A DNA stretch of 54,350 nt from an uncultured Clostridia bacterium (GCA_946186245.1 CAMHMN010000007.1:1-54350); one strand, 5' to 3'; positions 26,332 through 35,266 are shown, numbered from the stretch's first letter. The notes: generated by a model from the letters alone, not told the origin. Made by a program: numbers and translations.

Positions 26332-26903
26332 TGGAAAATGAAACCATTAACGGGGCAACAGTAGAAGTCGATATTTCCGTACAGCCTCCCACTGTAACCG
26401 TTGAATTAAGCAAAATAATAGATATGCGGAAAAGCGGGCGGTTTATCAACTGTCTTTGTCACTTTACCCGCAACAATCCCAGAACCGCCGAGTATTATTA
26501 CAACAGGCTTGTCTCATTATTCGGAGCCGATGATTGGAACAAAGGAAACTCATCCTTCAAGCTGCAATGGGAAAACGCGAAATACAGCTTTGACAGAATG
26601 TACGGTCTGGTCAAGGGCTGGCACAAGGCGGAGACTTCGCTGACGCTGGAATTGCCGACTGAGGATGAAAAGGATAAAAAGATTAAACATCTGCAAAAAA
26701 AGATCAAAATGTTAAAAAATAGCATGGAAAAACAGGAAGCCGAAAAGCAGAAAGAAATTGACCTGCTGAAACAGCAACTGGAAGATGAAAAGACACGATT
26801 CAATGAGGCAATCGCGGCACTCAACCAAGCCGCCGAGGAAATCAAACGCTCCAAAGCCGCCATTGAAGTGACCGTCAGAAACGAACCGAAGGAAGGAGAA
26901 TGA
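26331..26903 (+). CDS. Unknown coiled-coil accessory protein of the III-B operon
   Basis: 190 residues; start overlaps the corA stop by one base (TAATG) with AGGAGGAG upstream, so the two are translationally coupled. Residues 1-105 form a soluble domain with no motif I recognise (RKSGRFINCLCHFTRNNPRT, LVSLFGADDWNKGNSSFKLQ). Residues about 112-178 are a long charged coiled coil (KKIKHLQKKIKMLKNSMEKQ onward). There are no membrane spans. Position between the CorA effector and cmr1 suggests a partner or regulator of CorA, or an adaptor to the Cmr complex; this is inference only. Confidence 0.8.
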   Translation: MENETINGATVEVDISVQPPTVTVELSKIIDMRKSGRFINCLCHFTRNNPRTAEYYYNRLVSLFGADDWNKGNSSFKLQWENAKYSFDRMYGLVKGWHKAETSLTLELPTEDEKDKKIKHLQKKIKMLKNSMEKQEAEKQKEIDLLKQQLEDEKTRFNEAIAALNQAAEEIKRSKAAIEVTVRNEPKEGE

Positions 26904-28390
26904 ACCCAATGAGCAGCAAAATAGAAGTGCAACTCACGCAGTACACGCCGCTGCTGCACTTTCAGGGGCAGGAATCTGGCGCGTGCCTGAGAGCCTCCGA
27001 AGTCAAGCCCGCGCTGGATAATTTTATCACCGCATGGCTGAAAAAGGAAAACAAATCCGCTCCGCAGGACTGGATTCAGTCGGAAGTCAACGGACACACT
27101 GCCTACCGCTATCGGATGACATTCACCGCCATCGGAGAGCCGGAGGGCGGATATAAGTGCAACACCGGAACGTATAATAAGAGAAACAACACCGTCAAGG
27201 TAGATAATACGCGCCAGATTCACAACCTGTTTTTTGCTTCAATGGGTCCGGAGGCGTTTGACATCACGCCGGAAACCCGTGACCGTGAAACCGTAAAAAG
27301 CCGTATCAAGAGCGTTTTTTACCCCAAGGGAACGACAATGACAATTCTCGTTCCCGGTGATCAGGAAAACAAGCTGTCCGCGTTATTGAAAGAACTCATC
27401 CCGCCCTTCTTCGCGCTGCACTGCTTCGGCAACCGCAGCAACAAGGGCTTCGGCAGCTTCGGGGTGACGGAGATGGACGGGAAAGAAATACCTGTTATGA
27501 CTCCGGCGCAGCTTGCGGAATATGCCCCGAATCAGAAGACACTGTATTATGTAAGTTACGGACAGATTATTCCCTCCTCCAATGAGTACCTTAACGATGT
27601 ATTTACATTATCCAATCTCATGAAGCCCGGAATCAATTATACGCACGGAAATCCTAAGAATCTGCAGTACAGCAAAGGTTTTCTTTTTCAGTACTTTTTG
27701 GATAAAAAAATACATTCTGAGAAGGCTGCCATCAAGAGCTTTGTACTTAATGAAGGCACAGAGGATGAGGATAATTTTGTAAAAATACATTTTCACGAAA
27801 CTTTTGACGGAGAAAATGATGATTTCCGCTTTGTGCGGGCGATTATAGGACTTCCGCAGCAGTATGAGTACAGGATTGATGAAAGATTTAATAAAGAAAA
27901 AAAAGAAATGGTTTTTATCAATCCTCACAGTCGGAGAAAGGGAACGGTGGCTGTTGAAAACCGCGTCAAAATAGAAGGTAAACCTGAAAAGAAGGACAAA
28001 ACCCCGATCATAAGCAGATATGAAAATCCTGTTCATTTCAAGCCTCACGGACAGTATCTTCTTATTGTTCCCCAGACAATTAAGGAAACCATGAAAGACC
28101 AGACTTTTTATCTCATAGATAACACCCAAGGAAGTAGTAAAATAACAGGAAGAGAAAACGGTATTGCTGTGGTGAGCAGTGAAGACGATGTTACGGAAAT
28201 CAAAACGCCGTCGGAATTTGATTTGATTGATTTTCTGGATTATTTCAGCAATCAATACAAATTCAGCTATAATTCCCTGAATAACCATTTTTCTTCCGAA
28301 AGAGGTCCGGCAAAAGTAATCTATGAGTCACTTGATCATATTGGTATGAAAATCCAAAAAGCGAAGGCAGGTGAGAAAAACAATGGCTGA
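26900..28390 (+). CDS. cmr1: Type III-B RAMP protein Cmr1
   Basis: About 496 residues. The ATG at 26900 overlaps the preceding stop (ATGA); AAGGAG is very close to it, so the in-frame ATG at 26909 (MSSKIEVQLTQ) is a real alternative. The N-terminal Cmr1 signature QYTPLLHFQGQESGACLRAS is followed by EVKPALDNF; a glycine-rich RAMP loop is present at FGNRSNKGFGSFG. Cmr1 is a Cas7-like subunit that sits at the 3' end of the crRNA in the Cmr effector complex. The second half (about 230-496) is longer than in archaeal Cmr1 and is richer in Lys, Glu and Asn. Confidence 0.9.
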   Translation: MNPMSSKIEVQLTQYTPLLHFQGQESGACLRASEVKPALDNFITAWLKKENKSAPQDWIQSEVNGHTAYRYRMTFTAIGEPEGGYKCNTGTYNKRNNTVKVDNTRQIHNLFFASMGPEAFDITPETRDRETVKSRIKSVFYPKGTTMTILVPGDQENKLSALLKELIPPFFALHCFGNRSNKGFGSFGVTEMDGKEIPVMTPAQLAEYAPNQKTLYYVSYGQIIPSSNEYLNDVFTLSNLMKPGINYTHGNPKNLQYSKGFLFQYFLDKKIHSEKAAIKSFVLNEGTEDEDNFVKIHFHETFDGENDDFRFVRAIIGLPQQYEYRIDERFNKEKKEMVFINPHSRRKGTVAVENRVKIEGKPEKKDKTPIISRYENPVHFKPHGQYLLIVPQTIKETMKDQTFYLIDNTQGSSKITGRENGIAVVSSEDDVTEIKTPSEFDLIDFLDYFSNQYKFSYNSLNNHFSSERGPAKVIYESLDHIGMKIQKAKAGEKNNG

Positions 28391-30143
28391 TTGCGAAAAA
28401 TACACGGCGGTCACATTGGGACCGATTTACGATACCTTCAATCTGACTTCCACCCCCGGCGGCACATGGTGCGCGAGCTATATCTTTTCGTGGCTTTCCA
28501 AGAAAATGATCACCGAAATGGTGAACAACGGTATTCCGCAAGATAGTTTTATCGCACCGGTTTTCTGTGTGAATACGACCAAGGGGAGAAAACAGATTTC
28601 AATTAGTGGCGGTGAAATAGTAGCCGCCAAAGGCGTAGGGCTTTTCTTTGACCACATCATCGTCAAAGGCGATTGTATGAAAGAAGCAAAAGATGCAAGA
28701 GAAAGCGCCATTGTAACGCTTGCGGGAATGGTCGCTGCCGCAATCGGTGAAAAGTCTGACGATGTGAAAAAATGGCTGACAGATTACCTTCGCATTTACA
28801 TCGTGGTGAAGGACGTGCCGAAAGGCGAGGGCGTGATCGCGGCATTCGGCGACACGCTGGCGGCGCTGGAATACGAGCCGCATTATATCCCTGTGGACGG
28901 CAAAAACTATCTGCTCACGCTTTTTGAAAGAGATTCGTCCGTCAACAAAAACCGCTGTCTGAAACAGTTTGAGCTGGTCGCATCGCTGTTAAACGGATGG
29001 ATGCTGTGCAGCGCAGACGAAGAAAAACAAATCCGCGATATAGAAAGCATTGCCGACCCGTCAGGTAAGGAAAATAAAAACTGGAAAACCGAGGAATATT
29101 ACTGCATTCTCAATTCCGATGGCGACAGCATGGGCAAGCTGTTCAAGAGTTGCGCCACTGATGAGGAAGCAAAAAACTTAAGCAAAAAGAGCTTTCAATA
29201 CTGCGTCCAATCCGCAGAAATGATATTGGAGTACGGCGGTGTACCGCTTTACGCCGGTGGCGACGACCTGCTTGCCATCCTGCCAGTCATGGGCAAAGAG
29301 CCGGACAATAAGGAAAATGAAATCTCCGTGTTTGCACTCGTCAACCGGCTCAATGCAAAATTCAACAAAGCCTTTGCCGACGAGAGAAAAGCGAATCCCG
29401 GCAAGCCCTCTCTTTCAGTGGGACTTTCCATCCAGCATATCAAAAGCCCGCTTTATGAAGCGCTGAACCGCGCGTTTTCCTTGCTTCACGAAGCCAAAAA
29501 CAGCAGCGGCAGCAAAAACGGTCTCTGCGTCGATCTGCAAAAGCACTCCGGTCAGAGTTTCAGATATACCGTGAGGGGAATCAGCGACAATTCCGATCTG
29601 CTCGAAACGCTGGAAAAGATGATTGCGGACGCGCGTACTGCTAAGAAAACGGCATTGACAGCTAAGAAAAGTACATCCGCTTCCTCATCGACGTCCGGTG
29701 ATGATGATAATCTGAACATCTTCCTGTCCTCTGCGGGCTTTGTGATGGAAACCTATTCCGCTCTGTTTCTCTCGGCTATCAATCAATATATCGCCAACGG
29801 CTGCACGGGCACACCCATTGCCAACTTCTTCAGGAATATGTTTGACAACGATGCGCAAAAGAAATACGAGACGTATCTGAACGGCTTGCGCGATTACTGT
29901 GAATTGAGTGTTAAGAAGGATTATCAACTGATAAAGAAGACAATAGAAACCGAAACCGACAGATTTATCCATGAGGCCATTCTCTCCGAAATCACAAACG
30001 ACGCGGGTAAATCTGCCAAAACCACCATTATCAGCAAAGAAACAGGAAAACTGACAGCCGACATCGTTTGCCATATCGCTGACCGCTGTGCCGACGCCGT
30101 CAGAATCCTCCGGTTTATGACCGAAGCGCCGGGAAAGGAGTGA
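28383..30143 (+). CDS. cas10: Cas10/Cmr2 large subunit with GGDD palm, no HD domain
   Basis: 586 residues from the ATG at 28383, seven bases after AGGTGAG; it overlaps cmr1 by 8 bases. The first palm-like segment contains LNSDGDSMGKLF and the second the catalytic GGDD (Gly292-Asp295, in LYAGGDDLLAILP), so nucleotide cyclase/conjugase activity should be intact. There is no N-terminal HD nuclease: the protein starts directly with the region before the first palm and is short for the family. Cas10 is thus a signalling subunit here. It senses target RNA bound by the Cmr complex and makes the second messenger for CorA; by analogy with B. fragilis, which also lacks HD, the product may be SAM-AMP. 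Confidence 0.93.
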   Translation: MADCEKYTAVTLGPIYDTFNLTSTPGGTWCASYIFSWLSKKMITEMVNNGIPQDSFIAPVFCVNTTKGRKQISISGGEIVAAKGVGLFFDHIIVKGDCMKEAKDARESAIVTLAGMVAAAIGEKSDDVKKWLTDYLRIYIVVKDVPKGEGVIAAFGDTLAALEYEPHYIPVDGKNYLLTLFERDSSVNKNRCLKQFELVASLLNGWMLCSADEEKQIRDIESIADPSGKENKNWKTEEYYCILNSDGDSMGKLFKSCATDEEAKNLSKKSFQYCVQSAEMILEYGGVPLYAGGDDLLAILPVMGKEPDNKENEISVFALVNRLNAKFNKAFADERKANPGKPSLSVGLSIQHIKSPLYEALNRAFSLLHEAKNSSGSKNGLCVDLQKHSGQSFRYTVRGISDNSDLLETLEKMIADARTAKKTALTAKKSTSASSSTSGDDDNLNIFLSSAGFVMETYSALFLSAINQYIANGCTGTPIANFFRNMFDNDAQKKYETYLNGLRDYCELSVKKDYQLIKKTIETETDRFIHEAILSEITNDAGKSAKTTIISKETGKLTADIVCHIADRCADAVRILRFMTEAPGKE

Positions 30144-30150
30144 GGGAACA

Positions 30151-31431
30151 ATGAGTGACAAATACATCAGAATCGCGCTGACCCCGCTTGCGCCCTATTT
30201 CCTCGGCGGCGAGCGCGGGTTGAAATACGACGACAACGACACCCAGATGAGCAGGGGCGAGAAGTATTACATCAGGTCCAACCTTATGCCCAATCAGTCC
30301 GCGCTTTTCGGCGTGCTGCGCTTTCTCGGTATTGAAAACCCCGACAGCAGCTTTACAAGGGACGAAAAAAAGATCGGTCTGGATAGCTATCGGCTGAACG
30401 ACACATCGATTAATTCTTTCGGCATGATTAAGCAAATTTCCCCGCTCTATCTGATACCCAAAGAGGATGCTGACGAACAGTCCGCAGATACCGATAAGGA
30501 TAACGAGAAAAACAAGAAAAAAGACGATAATCTCTATTTTCCCGCACCCATGCTGATTGCCGCCATGGAGTCGGGCAACAGTGAAAAGCTCAACCAATAC
30601 GAATGCCTCGAAACCGACTGTGGTTTCCGCTGGCTTCCGCTCTTTTACAGCGAAAAAGGCGCGGAACTCTTTCGCTTCATCCATTTGAGCGACGGCAAAT
30701 TGCTGGACAAGGAAATAAACCCCTTCCGCTATCAGACCAGAGTGGTCATCAACCGCAAGCGGAATTATCACAACGGGATTTCTAAATATACTGACGACAA
30801 GGATTTTCTCAAAAAGGACTATGTCATTCTCGACGGTTTCCGCTTTGTCTTTTACGCAAAAGTGGGCGAGGGATTGTTTGATTTTTCACAGGAAGAAATA
30901 ATAAAAAAATCCGTCTTCATCGGGCAGGGGAAATGTCCCTTTGCCGCAGAGATCAGCAACGCGGGGGATTTCGGCGAGAAGATGATCATGCTTGACGCGA
31001 CCGTTTTTTCCCAGAAGGTCGGAAAACAGCTTGGTAATCCCGTAACGGTCAGCGGGCAAAAGGAAGACTGCTGCTATGCCTTTCTCGTGTCGGATATGTT
31101 CTATGAGGGAAGTATGGACGAGTTGAAGGAACACTGCGTCTATGCCATGACCGCGCAGAAGCAGTACCGCGTCTTTACCACCAATTACAAGGCACGGGAA
31201 GCCGTATCCGGAAATAAGGGCAAAGGACGCTTTGTCAAACAAAATGAAGTGCTGCATCTGCTGCAAGCCGGTTCGACGTTTGTTTTTGAGAGCAGGGAGC
31301 AGATGAATGGTTTCAAAAAGCAGATAGATAGTATGAAACATTTTACCCACGGACAAATTGCCGGATTCAACGGTATCTTCTATTATGACTCGAACGATAA
31401 CGCAAAATCTGATACGGAGGATTCAAAATGA
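30151..31431 (+). CDS. cmr3: Cmr3 (Cas5-like) subunit
   Basis: 426 residues; ATG at 30151, ten bases after AAAGGAG and seven bases past the cas10 stop. The N-terminal Cas5/Cmr3 motif is LAPYFLGGERGLKY, followed by SALFGVLRFLG. A Lys/Asp/Glu-rich insert near 112-128 (DKDNEKNKKKDDN) is a likely surface loop. Cmr3 caps the 5' handle of the crRNA and contacts Cas10. Confidence 0.88.
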   Translation: MSDKYIRIALTPLAPYFLGGERGLKYDDNDTQMSRGEKYYIRSNLMPNQSALFGVLRFLGIENPDSSFTRDEKKIGLDSYRLNDTSINSFGMIKQISPLYLIPKEDADEQSADTDKDNEKNKKKDDNLYFPAPMLIAAMESGNSEKLNQYECLETDCGFRWLPLFYSEKGAELFRFIHLSDGKLLDKEINPFRYQTRVVINRKRNYHNGISKYTDDKDFLKKDYVILDGFRFVFYAKVGEGLFDFSQEEIIKKSVFIGQGKCPFAAEISNAGDFGEKMIMLDATVFSQKVGKQLGNPVTVSGQKEDCCYAFLVSDMFYEGSMDELKEHCVYAMTAQKQYRVFTTNYKAREAVSGNKGKGRFVKQNEVLHLLQAGSTFVFESREQMNGFKKQIDSMKHFTHGQIAGFNGIFYYDSNDNAKSDTEDSK

Positions 31432-32246
31432 ACTATACATTCTACAGGCTGGACTGTCTGACAAACCTGCACATGGGCGGCAGCGACGCCAATTACGACG
31501 TGATCGATTTACAGGTGGAGCGCGATCCGGTGCTGGGCGAACCCACCATGAATGCCAGCGGTGTCAAGGGCGCGCTGAGAGATCACTGCGAGATTCTCAA
31601 AGGCTGCCACGATAAAGCCAATTGGGACAGTAACAATGATATCAAAGAAATCTTCGGCACACGCAAGGGCGGCGAGCAGCAGGGCAGCTATGCCTTCTTC
31701 GGCGCGGATCTTCTGGCGCGTCCGGTGAGAGCCAGCGACTGCGACACCGCATGGATTTTAGCCACCACGCCCGATCTTATTGATTCCTTTGTGAATAAGC
31801 TGAAATCGCTGGGCATTAAGATGCCGAAGATCAACATTCCGACAGGCATCGAGGGCGATGCGGTGAAGGTTTCGTGTGATTGCGCAAAGGTGGAAGGGTA
31901 CAATGCGGAGAAGGTTTCTTCGGACGCGGGAATGGAATGGCTTCTCGGGACAGACAGATACGCCGTCATGAGCAGCGATATGCTGCGGAGCATTGCCCTG
32001 CCTGTCGTGGCGCACAATGTACTGGAAAACGGACAGTCCAAAAATCTGTGGTATGAGGAATATGTGCCGCACAAGAGCGTTTTCGGTCTGATTGTCGGCA
32101 GACCAAACGAAAAAGACAAATTCGGGGAAATCATTGGAATTGACAAACAGCCTGTCGTGCAGTTCGGCGCGGAGGCAAGCACCGGCTGCGGCTATGTCAG
32201 CATGACGAAAGTTATATGGAAGAAGGAGGAAAAGCCTGATGAATAA
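31428..32246 (+). CDS. cmr4: Cmr4 (Cas7) backbone subunit with target-RNA cleavage loop
   Basis: 272 residues; ATGA overlap with cmr3. Typical Cmr4 features: LTNLHMGGSDANYDVIDLQV followed by ERDPVLGEPTMNASGVKGAL, and later LPVVAHNVLENGQSKNLWYE. Several copies form the filament along the crRNA and cut bound RNA every six bases; the catalytic Asp should be one of those in the NYDVIDLQ loop, but the exact residue needs alignment. Confidence 0.93.
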   Translation: MNYTFYRLDCLTNLHMGGSDANYDVIDLQVERDPVLGEPTMNASGVKGALRDHCEILKGCHDKANWDSNNDIKEIFGTRKGGEQQGSYAFFGADLLARPVRASDCDTAWILATTPDLIDSFVNKLKSLGIKMPKINIPTGIEGDAVKVSCDCAKVEGYNAEKVSSDAGMEWLLGTDRYAVMSSDMLRSIALPVVAHNVLENGQSKNLWYEEYVPHKSVFGLIVGRPNEKDKFGEIIGIDKQPVVQFGAEASTGCGYVSMTKVIWKKEEKPDE

Positions 32247-32688
32247 GCGTGAGATCGACCGGCTTCTTCCCGCCGCGTATGATGCGATTCAAAACGGAGG
32301 ATTTATTGAAAACGGAAAGATTGATCCCGCTTTTCGCGGTCAGATTGCCTCCTATGGCTCGGCGATCGCCAACGGCAGTCTGCTTGCCGCTACCGCCTTT
32401 TTCAGCAAGCAGGGCAACGCGAGTGTGGACCGTTCGCTTCTGATGAAAGCCATCAATCAGCTGCTGCCTCAGCTCGGCATTCCTGCAACAGGGGACACGC
32501 TTTTTGACACGATCAGGAAGCACTGGGGCACTACCACGGCACAGCACAATGACATGACCGAAAAAGTGCTGATTTGCGCCACCGCGCTCAAACTGGCGTT
32601 CAATCTGTTTTTCCTTGAGGACAAAAACCAATCGAAAGACAAAAAGCCCGCGGAAGCAGTCCAAGAGGAAGTGGGGAGTGAATCATGA
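32239..32688 (+). CDS. cmr5: Cmr5 (Cas11) small subunit
   Basis: 149 residues; start overlaps cmr4 by 8 bases. All-helical small subunit with the conserved FRGQIASYGSAIANGSLLAA segment and FFSKQG. It forms the minor filament beside Cmr4. The last 20 residues are polar and low-complexity. Confidence 0.9.
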   Translation: MNKREIDRLLPAAYDAIQNGGFIENGKIDPAFRGQIASYGSAIANGSLLAATAFFSKQGNASVDRSLLMKAINQLLPQLGIPATGDTLFDTIRKHWGTTTAQHNDMTEKVLICATALKLAFNLFFLEDKNQSKDKKPAEAVQEEVGSES

Positions 32689-33950
32689 ATCTCCACTATC
32701 AATTCTGGGTGGACTATTACGATCTTTTTGAAGATAAATCAGTGATGTCCATGCCGGAAGGAAACAAAAAAGACGAGAAAATAAAGAAAACCGTACAAAG
32801 GAAAAACCACGAGCTTGTCAATTCCAAGTGGAAGCTTTCACAAGAAGAAATCCCGTTGTTTGGCAATATGCAGACGCTTACATTTAAAGTGCTGTACCCC
32901 GGACTGCTGATGGGTCTTGGCTACGAACACAGCACCGATCTGGTCAAGGACGCGCCGAAAATTGCCCTCGGTATGTCGCTCGATTATACGACAGGGCTGC
33001 CGTATATCCCGGGCAGTGAAGTCAAGGGAATGCTCCGTTCCGCCTTTATCGGCAGCAAGGATTTGATAAGAGGCTATTTAGCTGAAGAATTCTCTCAATT
33101 GACTGATCAAGAGATACATGCCATCGAAGTGGATATTTTCGGGCACACACATACCTACGATACGGATTTCAAACCTTCCAAAGAAGCAGAGGAAGGGCAG
33201 GGCAAGGACGTTTTTTTTGACGCGTTTCCCATCAAGGCGGACAAAAACAATCATCTCATAGGACTGGAAAACATTACGTCCCACATTTCCTATAATCCTG
33301 ATCTGAAGGAAAATCCCCGCATGTACCAGGGTCTGACCGACCCGAATCCCATCACGCTGCTGAAAGTCATGCCGGACGTGGTGTTCCTTTTCCGATTCAA
33401 GCTGTGCGATTCCGAGATCACGGTCAATAATAAAACAGTTAGTATCACCGCCGAACAGAAATTGAAGCTCTTTGAAAATATTATTACAGATTTTGGTATG
33501 GGTGCCAAGACCAATGTCGGCTTCGGTCTGCTCGAAAAAACGACAGAAAAACCTCCGTACTGTTATCTTTTCAGTGCGGGTTCGGAAAGTAATCTGACTT
33601 CCGGCCAGAATGAAACGCCGACAGATAATTCCACAACCGTTCAGTCGCAGTCCGAACGTCCGAAAGCGCATGCGGCGTTTGTTGTCGGTCAGGAATACAC
33701 CGCGACAGTGACCGATGTGGCAAAGAATAACTTAAAACTGATGGTGACAGACGAAAACGGTAACGCTGCGCACCCCGCTTACAAAAGAGACGGCATTTCC
33801 GAATCGGTTCGTAAAGGAGAAAAGGATTTATCCAAAGTCTTTGCGAAAGGCGAAACGTGGCGAGTCAGATGTGACGGCACGGAATCAACGGAAAACGGAA
33901 CTCTGAAACACCAATTTACACTGATCGGAAAACAGGAGGGCAGCACATGA
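32685..33950 (+). CDS. cmr6: Cmr6 RAMP subunit with a C-terminal extension
   Basis: 421 residues; ATGA overlap with cmr5. RAMP core with LPYIPGSEVKGMLRSAF (the Gly/Ser-rich crRNA-binding motif) and FGMGAKTNVGFGLLE at the end of the core (about residue 290). A Ser/Thr/Gln-rich linker (about 300-325) and an extra domain of about 90 residues follow (VGQEYTATVTDVAKNNLKLM to the end), which looks like a small beta-barrel, possibly OB-like. That extension is not part of the archaeal Cmr6 core. It may bind RNA or recruit an accessory protein. Confidence 0.9.
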   Translation: MNLHYQFWVDYYDLFEDKSVMSMPEGNKKDEKIKKTVQRKNHELVNSKWKLSQEEIPLFGNMQTLTFKVLYPGLLMGLGYEHSTDLVKDAPKIALGMSLDYTTGLPYIPGSEVKGMLRSAFIGSKDLIRGYLAEEFSQLTDQEIHAIEVDIFGHTHTYDTDFKPSKEAEEGQGKDVFFDAFPIKADKNNHLIGLENITSHISYNPDLKENPRMYQGLTDPNPITLLKVMPDVVFLFRFKLCDSEITVNNKTVSITAEQKLKLFENIITDFGMGAKTNVGFGLLEKTTEKPPYCYLFSAGSESNLTSGQNETPTDNSTTVQSQSERPKAHAAFVVGQEYTATVTDVAKNNLKLMVTDENGNAAHPAYKRDGISESVRKGEKDLSKVFAKGETWRVRCDGTESTENGTLKHQFTLIGKQEGST

Positions 33951-34453
33951 ACAGATTCTATGTGGACGCGGAATGTGACGGGCTGTACGGAGCATTTCTG
34001 AGCGTGGCGGCAATGATAACAGACGTAAGCGGCAGGGAGCTTGACAGGTTTTATGTTTCTGTCCGCGCCAACGAGAGCGACATTCAGACCGACTGGGTCA
34101 GGGAACATGTTCTCCCCTATCTCGCCAATGCCGACGAGATTGTGAATACGGAGGATGAACTGCTCGACTCCTTCTGGGAATTCTGGATGAAGCACCGGGA
34201 AGACGCCGTCTGCATTGCCTATGTGCAGTACCCCGTGGAGGCGCGGCTCTTTTCTCAATGCGTGATGAAAGCGGCGGAAGAAAGGACGTTTCTCGGACCC
34301 TACCCGCTGTATGATCTCAGCACGCTGCTCGTGGCGAGAGGGCTTGACCCTGACCCCGACATGGCGGCACTCTCCGGCATGGAGCTGACGGAACACGACG
34401 CGATGAACGATGTGCGCATGACGGCAAAGGTCTGGGAGAAGCTGATCAAATAA
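33947..34453 (+). CDS. DEDDh-type 3'-5' exonuclease-like protein, last gene of the III-B operon
   Basis: 168 residues; ATGA overlap with cmr6. The exonuclease fold is supported by Exo I (FYVDAECDG: Asp7, Glu9) and Exo III of the DEDDh type (EHDAMNDVRMT: His150, Asp155). The Exo II region (AYVQYPVEARLF) has Glu where Asp is usual, so activity needs testing. In III-B loci with CorA, a phosphodiesterase or nuclease gene (NrN, or a DEDD-type enzyme) often accompanies corA and is thought to degrade the messenger; a role as off-switch for the CorA ligand fits. The alternative is crRNA 3'-end trimming. Confidence 0.8.
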   Translation: MNRFYVDAECDGLYGAFLSVAAMITDVSGRELDRFYVSVRANESDIQTDWVREHVLPYLANADEIVNTEDELLDSFWEFWMKHREDAVCIAYVQYPVEARLFSQCVMKAAEERTFLGPYPLYDLSTLLVARGLDPDPDMAALSGMELTEHDAMNDVRMTAKVWEKLIK

Positions 34454-34459
34454 ACAAAA

Positions 34460-34510
34460 TCCCGTGAGCATTCCGTTTTACCCGGCGGAATGTTCACGGG
34501 AAATTTTTTA
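34460..34510. terminator. Bidirectional terminator between the cas operon and cas6
   Basis: Stem TCCCGTGAGCATTCCG (34460-34475) with a near-perfect complement (34486-34501), T-run on the + strand (AATTTTTTA) and a T-rich tract on the minus strand. It serves both the convergent operon and cas6. Confidence 0.9.
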
Positions 34511-34523
34511 TTCCATTATTCGA

Positions 34524-35234
34524 TTATTCCATGACGTCAAGCAGCCCGAAGCCCTGGGAATTCTTCGCGCCGAGTCCGGTGTTGTAGAGAAATTCCAGCG
34601 CCTGACCGCTGCCGGAGATTTTATACATTCCCTTCCATCCGTTTACCCATGTGTTTTTGAACCGCGTGACGATTTTCCGATGATGAGGGAGAGGAACAAT
34701 TTGCAGTTCTGGCGCGTTTCTCCCGAGGATGGCGGCGTATTTGTTGCGGTAATTGAGCAGCAGGTATTCTGTAAATTCCGGACTGTCAGGCGAAAAATAA
34801 GCGGTGCTTCCGTCCGGCTCGGTGCGGTAGACGCACACGGGGGAATCGGCGCGGAATTTGCATGCGCCGTCAGTGAAATGCCGGTTTTGAAGTGAAATTT
34901 CCGTCAGTTCCAGCGCAGTATCAAAGAGTTTCATACAGGGCTTCATTTCCGCGCTGCGCTGCACCGCGTCGCAGAATTCAAAAAACGGGCTTCGGATTTC
35001 AAGCTTTATATCCCCGTCAAAGACAAAATGCCCGTCCGCGACCGTGTGCGCTCCGTTCAGAGCGCCGAACACAAACGCCTTGTAATTGTGCGCCGAGCGG
35101 TAGCCGCCGTTGTGAATGAAATCCGAAGCGCCCACATCGGCGAGTTTCGCGTAAATCGCGCTCTGGAGCTGATGATTATAATTGAAGGGAATGCGCAGCC
35201 CGTCCGGCGCGCGCATGGTAAGAATGATCTGCAT
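34524..35234 (-). CDS. cas6: Cas6 crRNA-processing endonuclease
   Basis: 236 residues from the ATG ending at 35234 (MQIILTMRAPDGLRIPFNYN), 11 bases after GGAG; the GTG at 35246 overlaps that ribosome site. The N-terminus has the Cas6 NYNHQLQSAIY motif and the C-terminus the Gly-rich loop GLGAKNSQGFGLL. A His in the YNHQLQSAIY helix is the likely general base. It cuts the shared 30-bp repeat of all three arrays, leaving the AUUGAUAC handle. It faces the cmr operon and lies downstream of array 3 on the same strand, behind that array's terminator. Confidence 0.92.
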   Translation of the reverse strand: MQIILTMRAPDGLRIPFNYNHQLQSAIYAKLADVGASDFIHNGGYRSAHNYKAFVFGALNGAHTVADGHFVFDGDIKLEIRSPFFEFCDAVQRSAEMKPCMKLFDTALELTEISLQNRHFTDGACKFRADSPVCVYRTEPDGSTAYFSPDSPEFTEYLLLNYRNKYAAILGRNAPELQIVPLPHHRKIVTRFKNTWVNGWKGMYKISGSGQALEFLYNTGLGAKNSQGFGLLDVME

Positions 35235-35266
35235 ATCGTAAAACACTCCGATAAATAGAAATAGAT

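Noticed and set aside
26498-27223. Minus-strand frame over the coiled-coil gene
   Set aside because: Ser/Phe/Leu-rich mirror of a Lys/Glu coiled coil; no start signal.
33947-34453. DnaQ-type proofreading subunit or oligoribonuclease of the host
   Set aside because: It overlaps cmr6 by four bases, lies before the operon terminator and has an unusual Exo II; a CRISPR-linked role is more likely.
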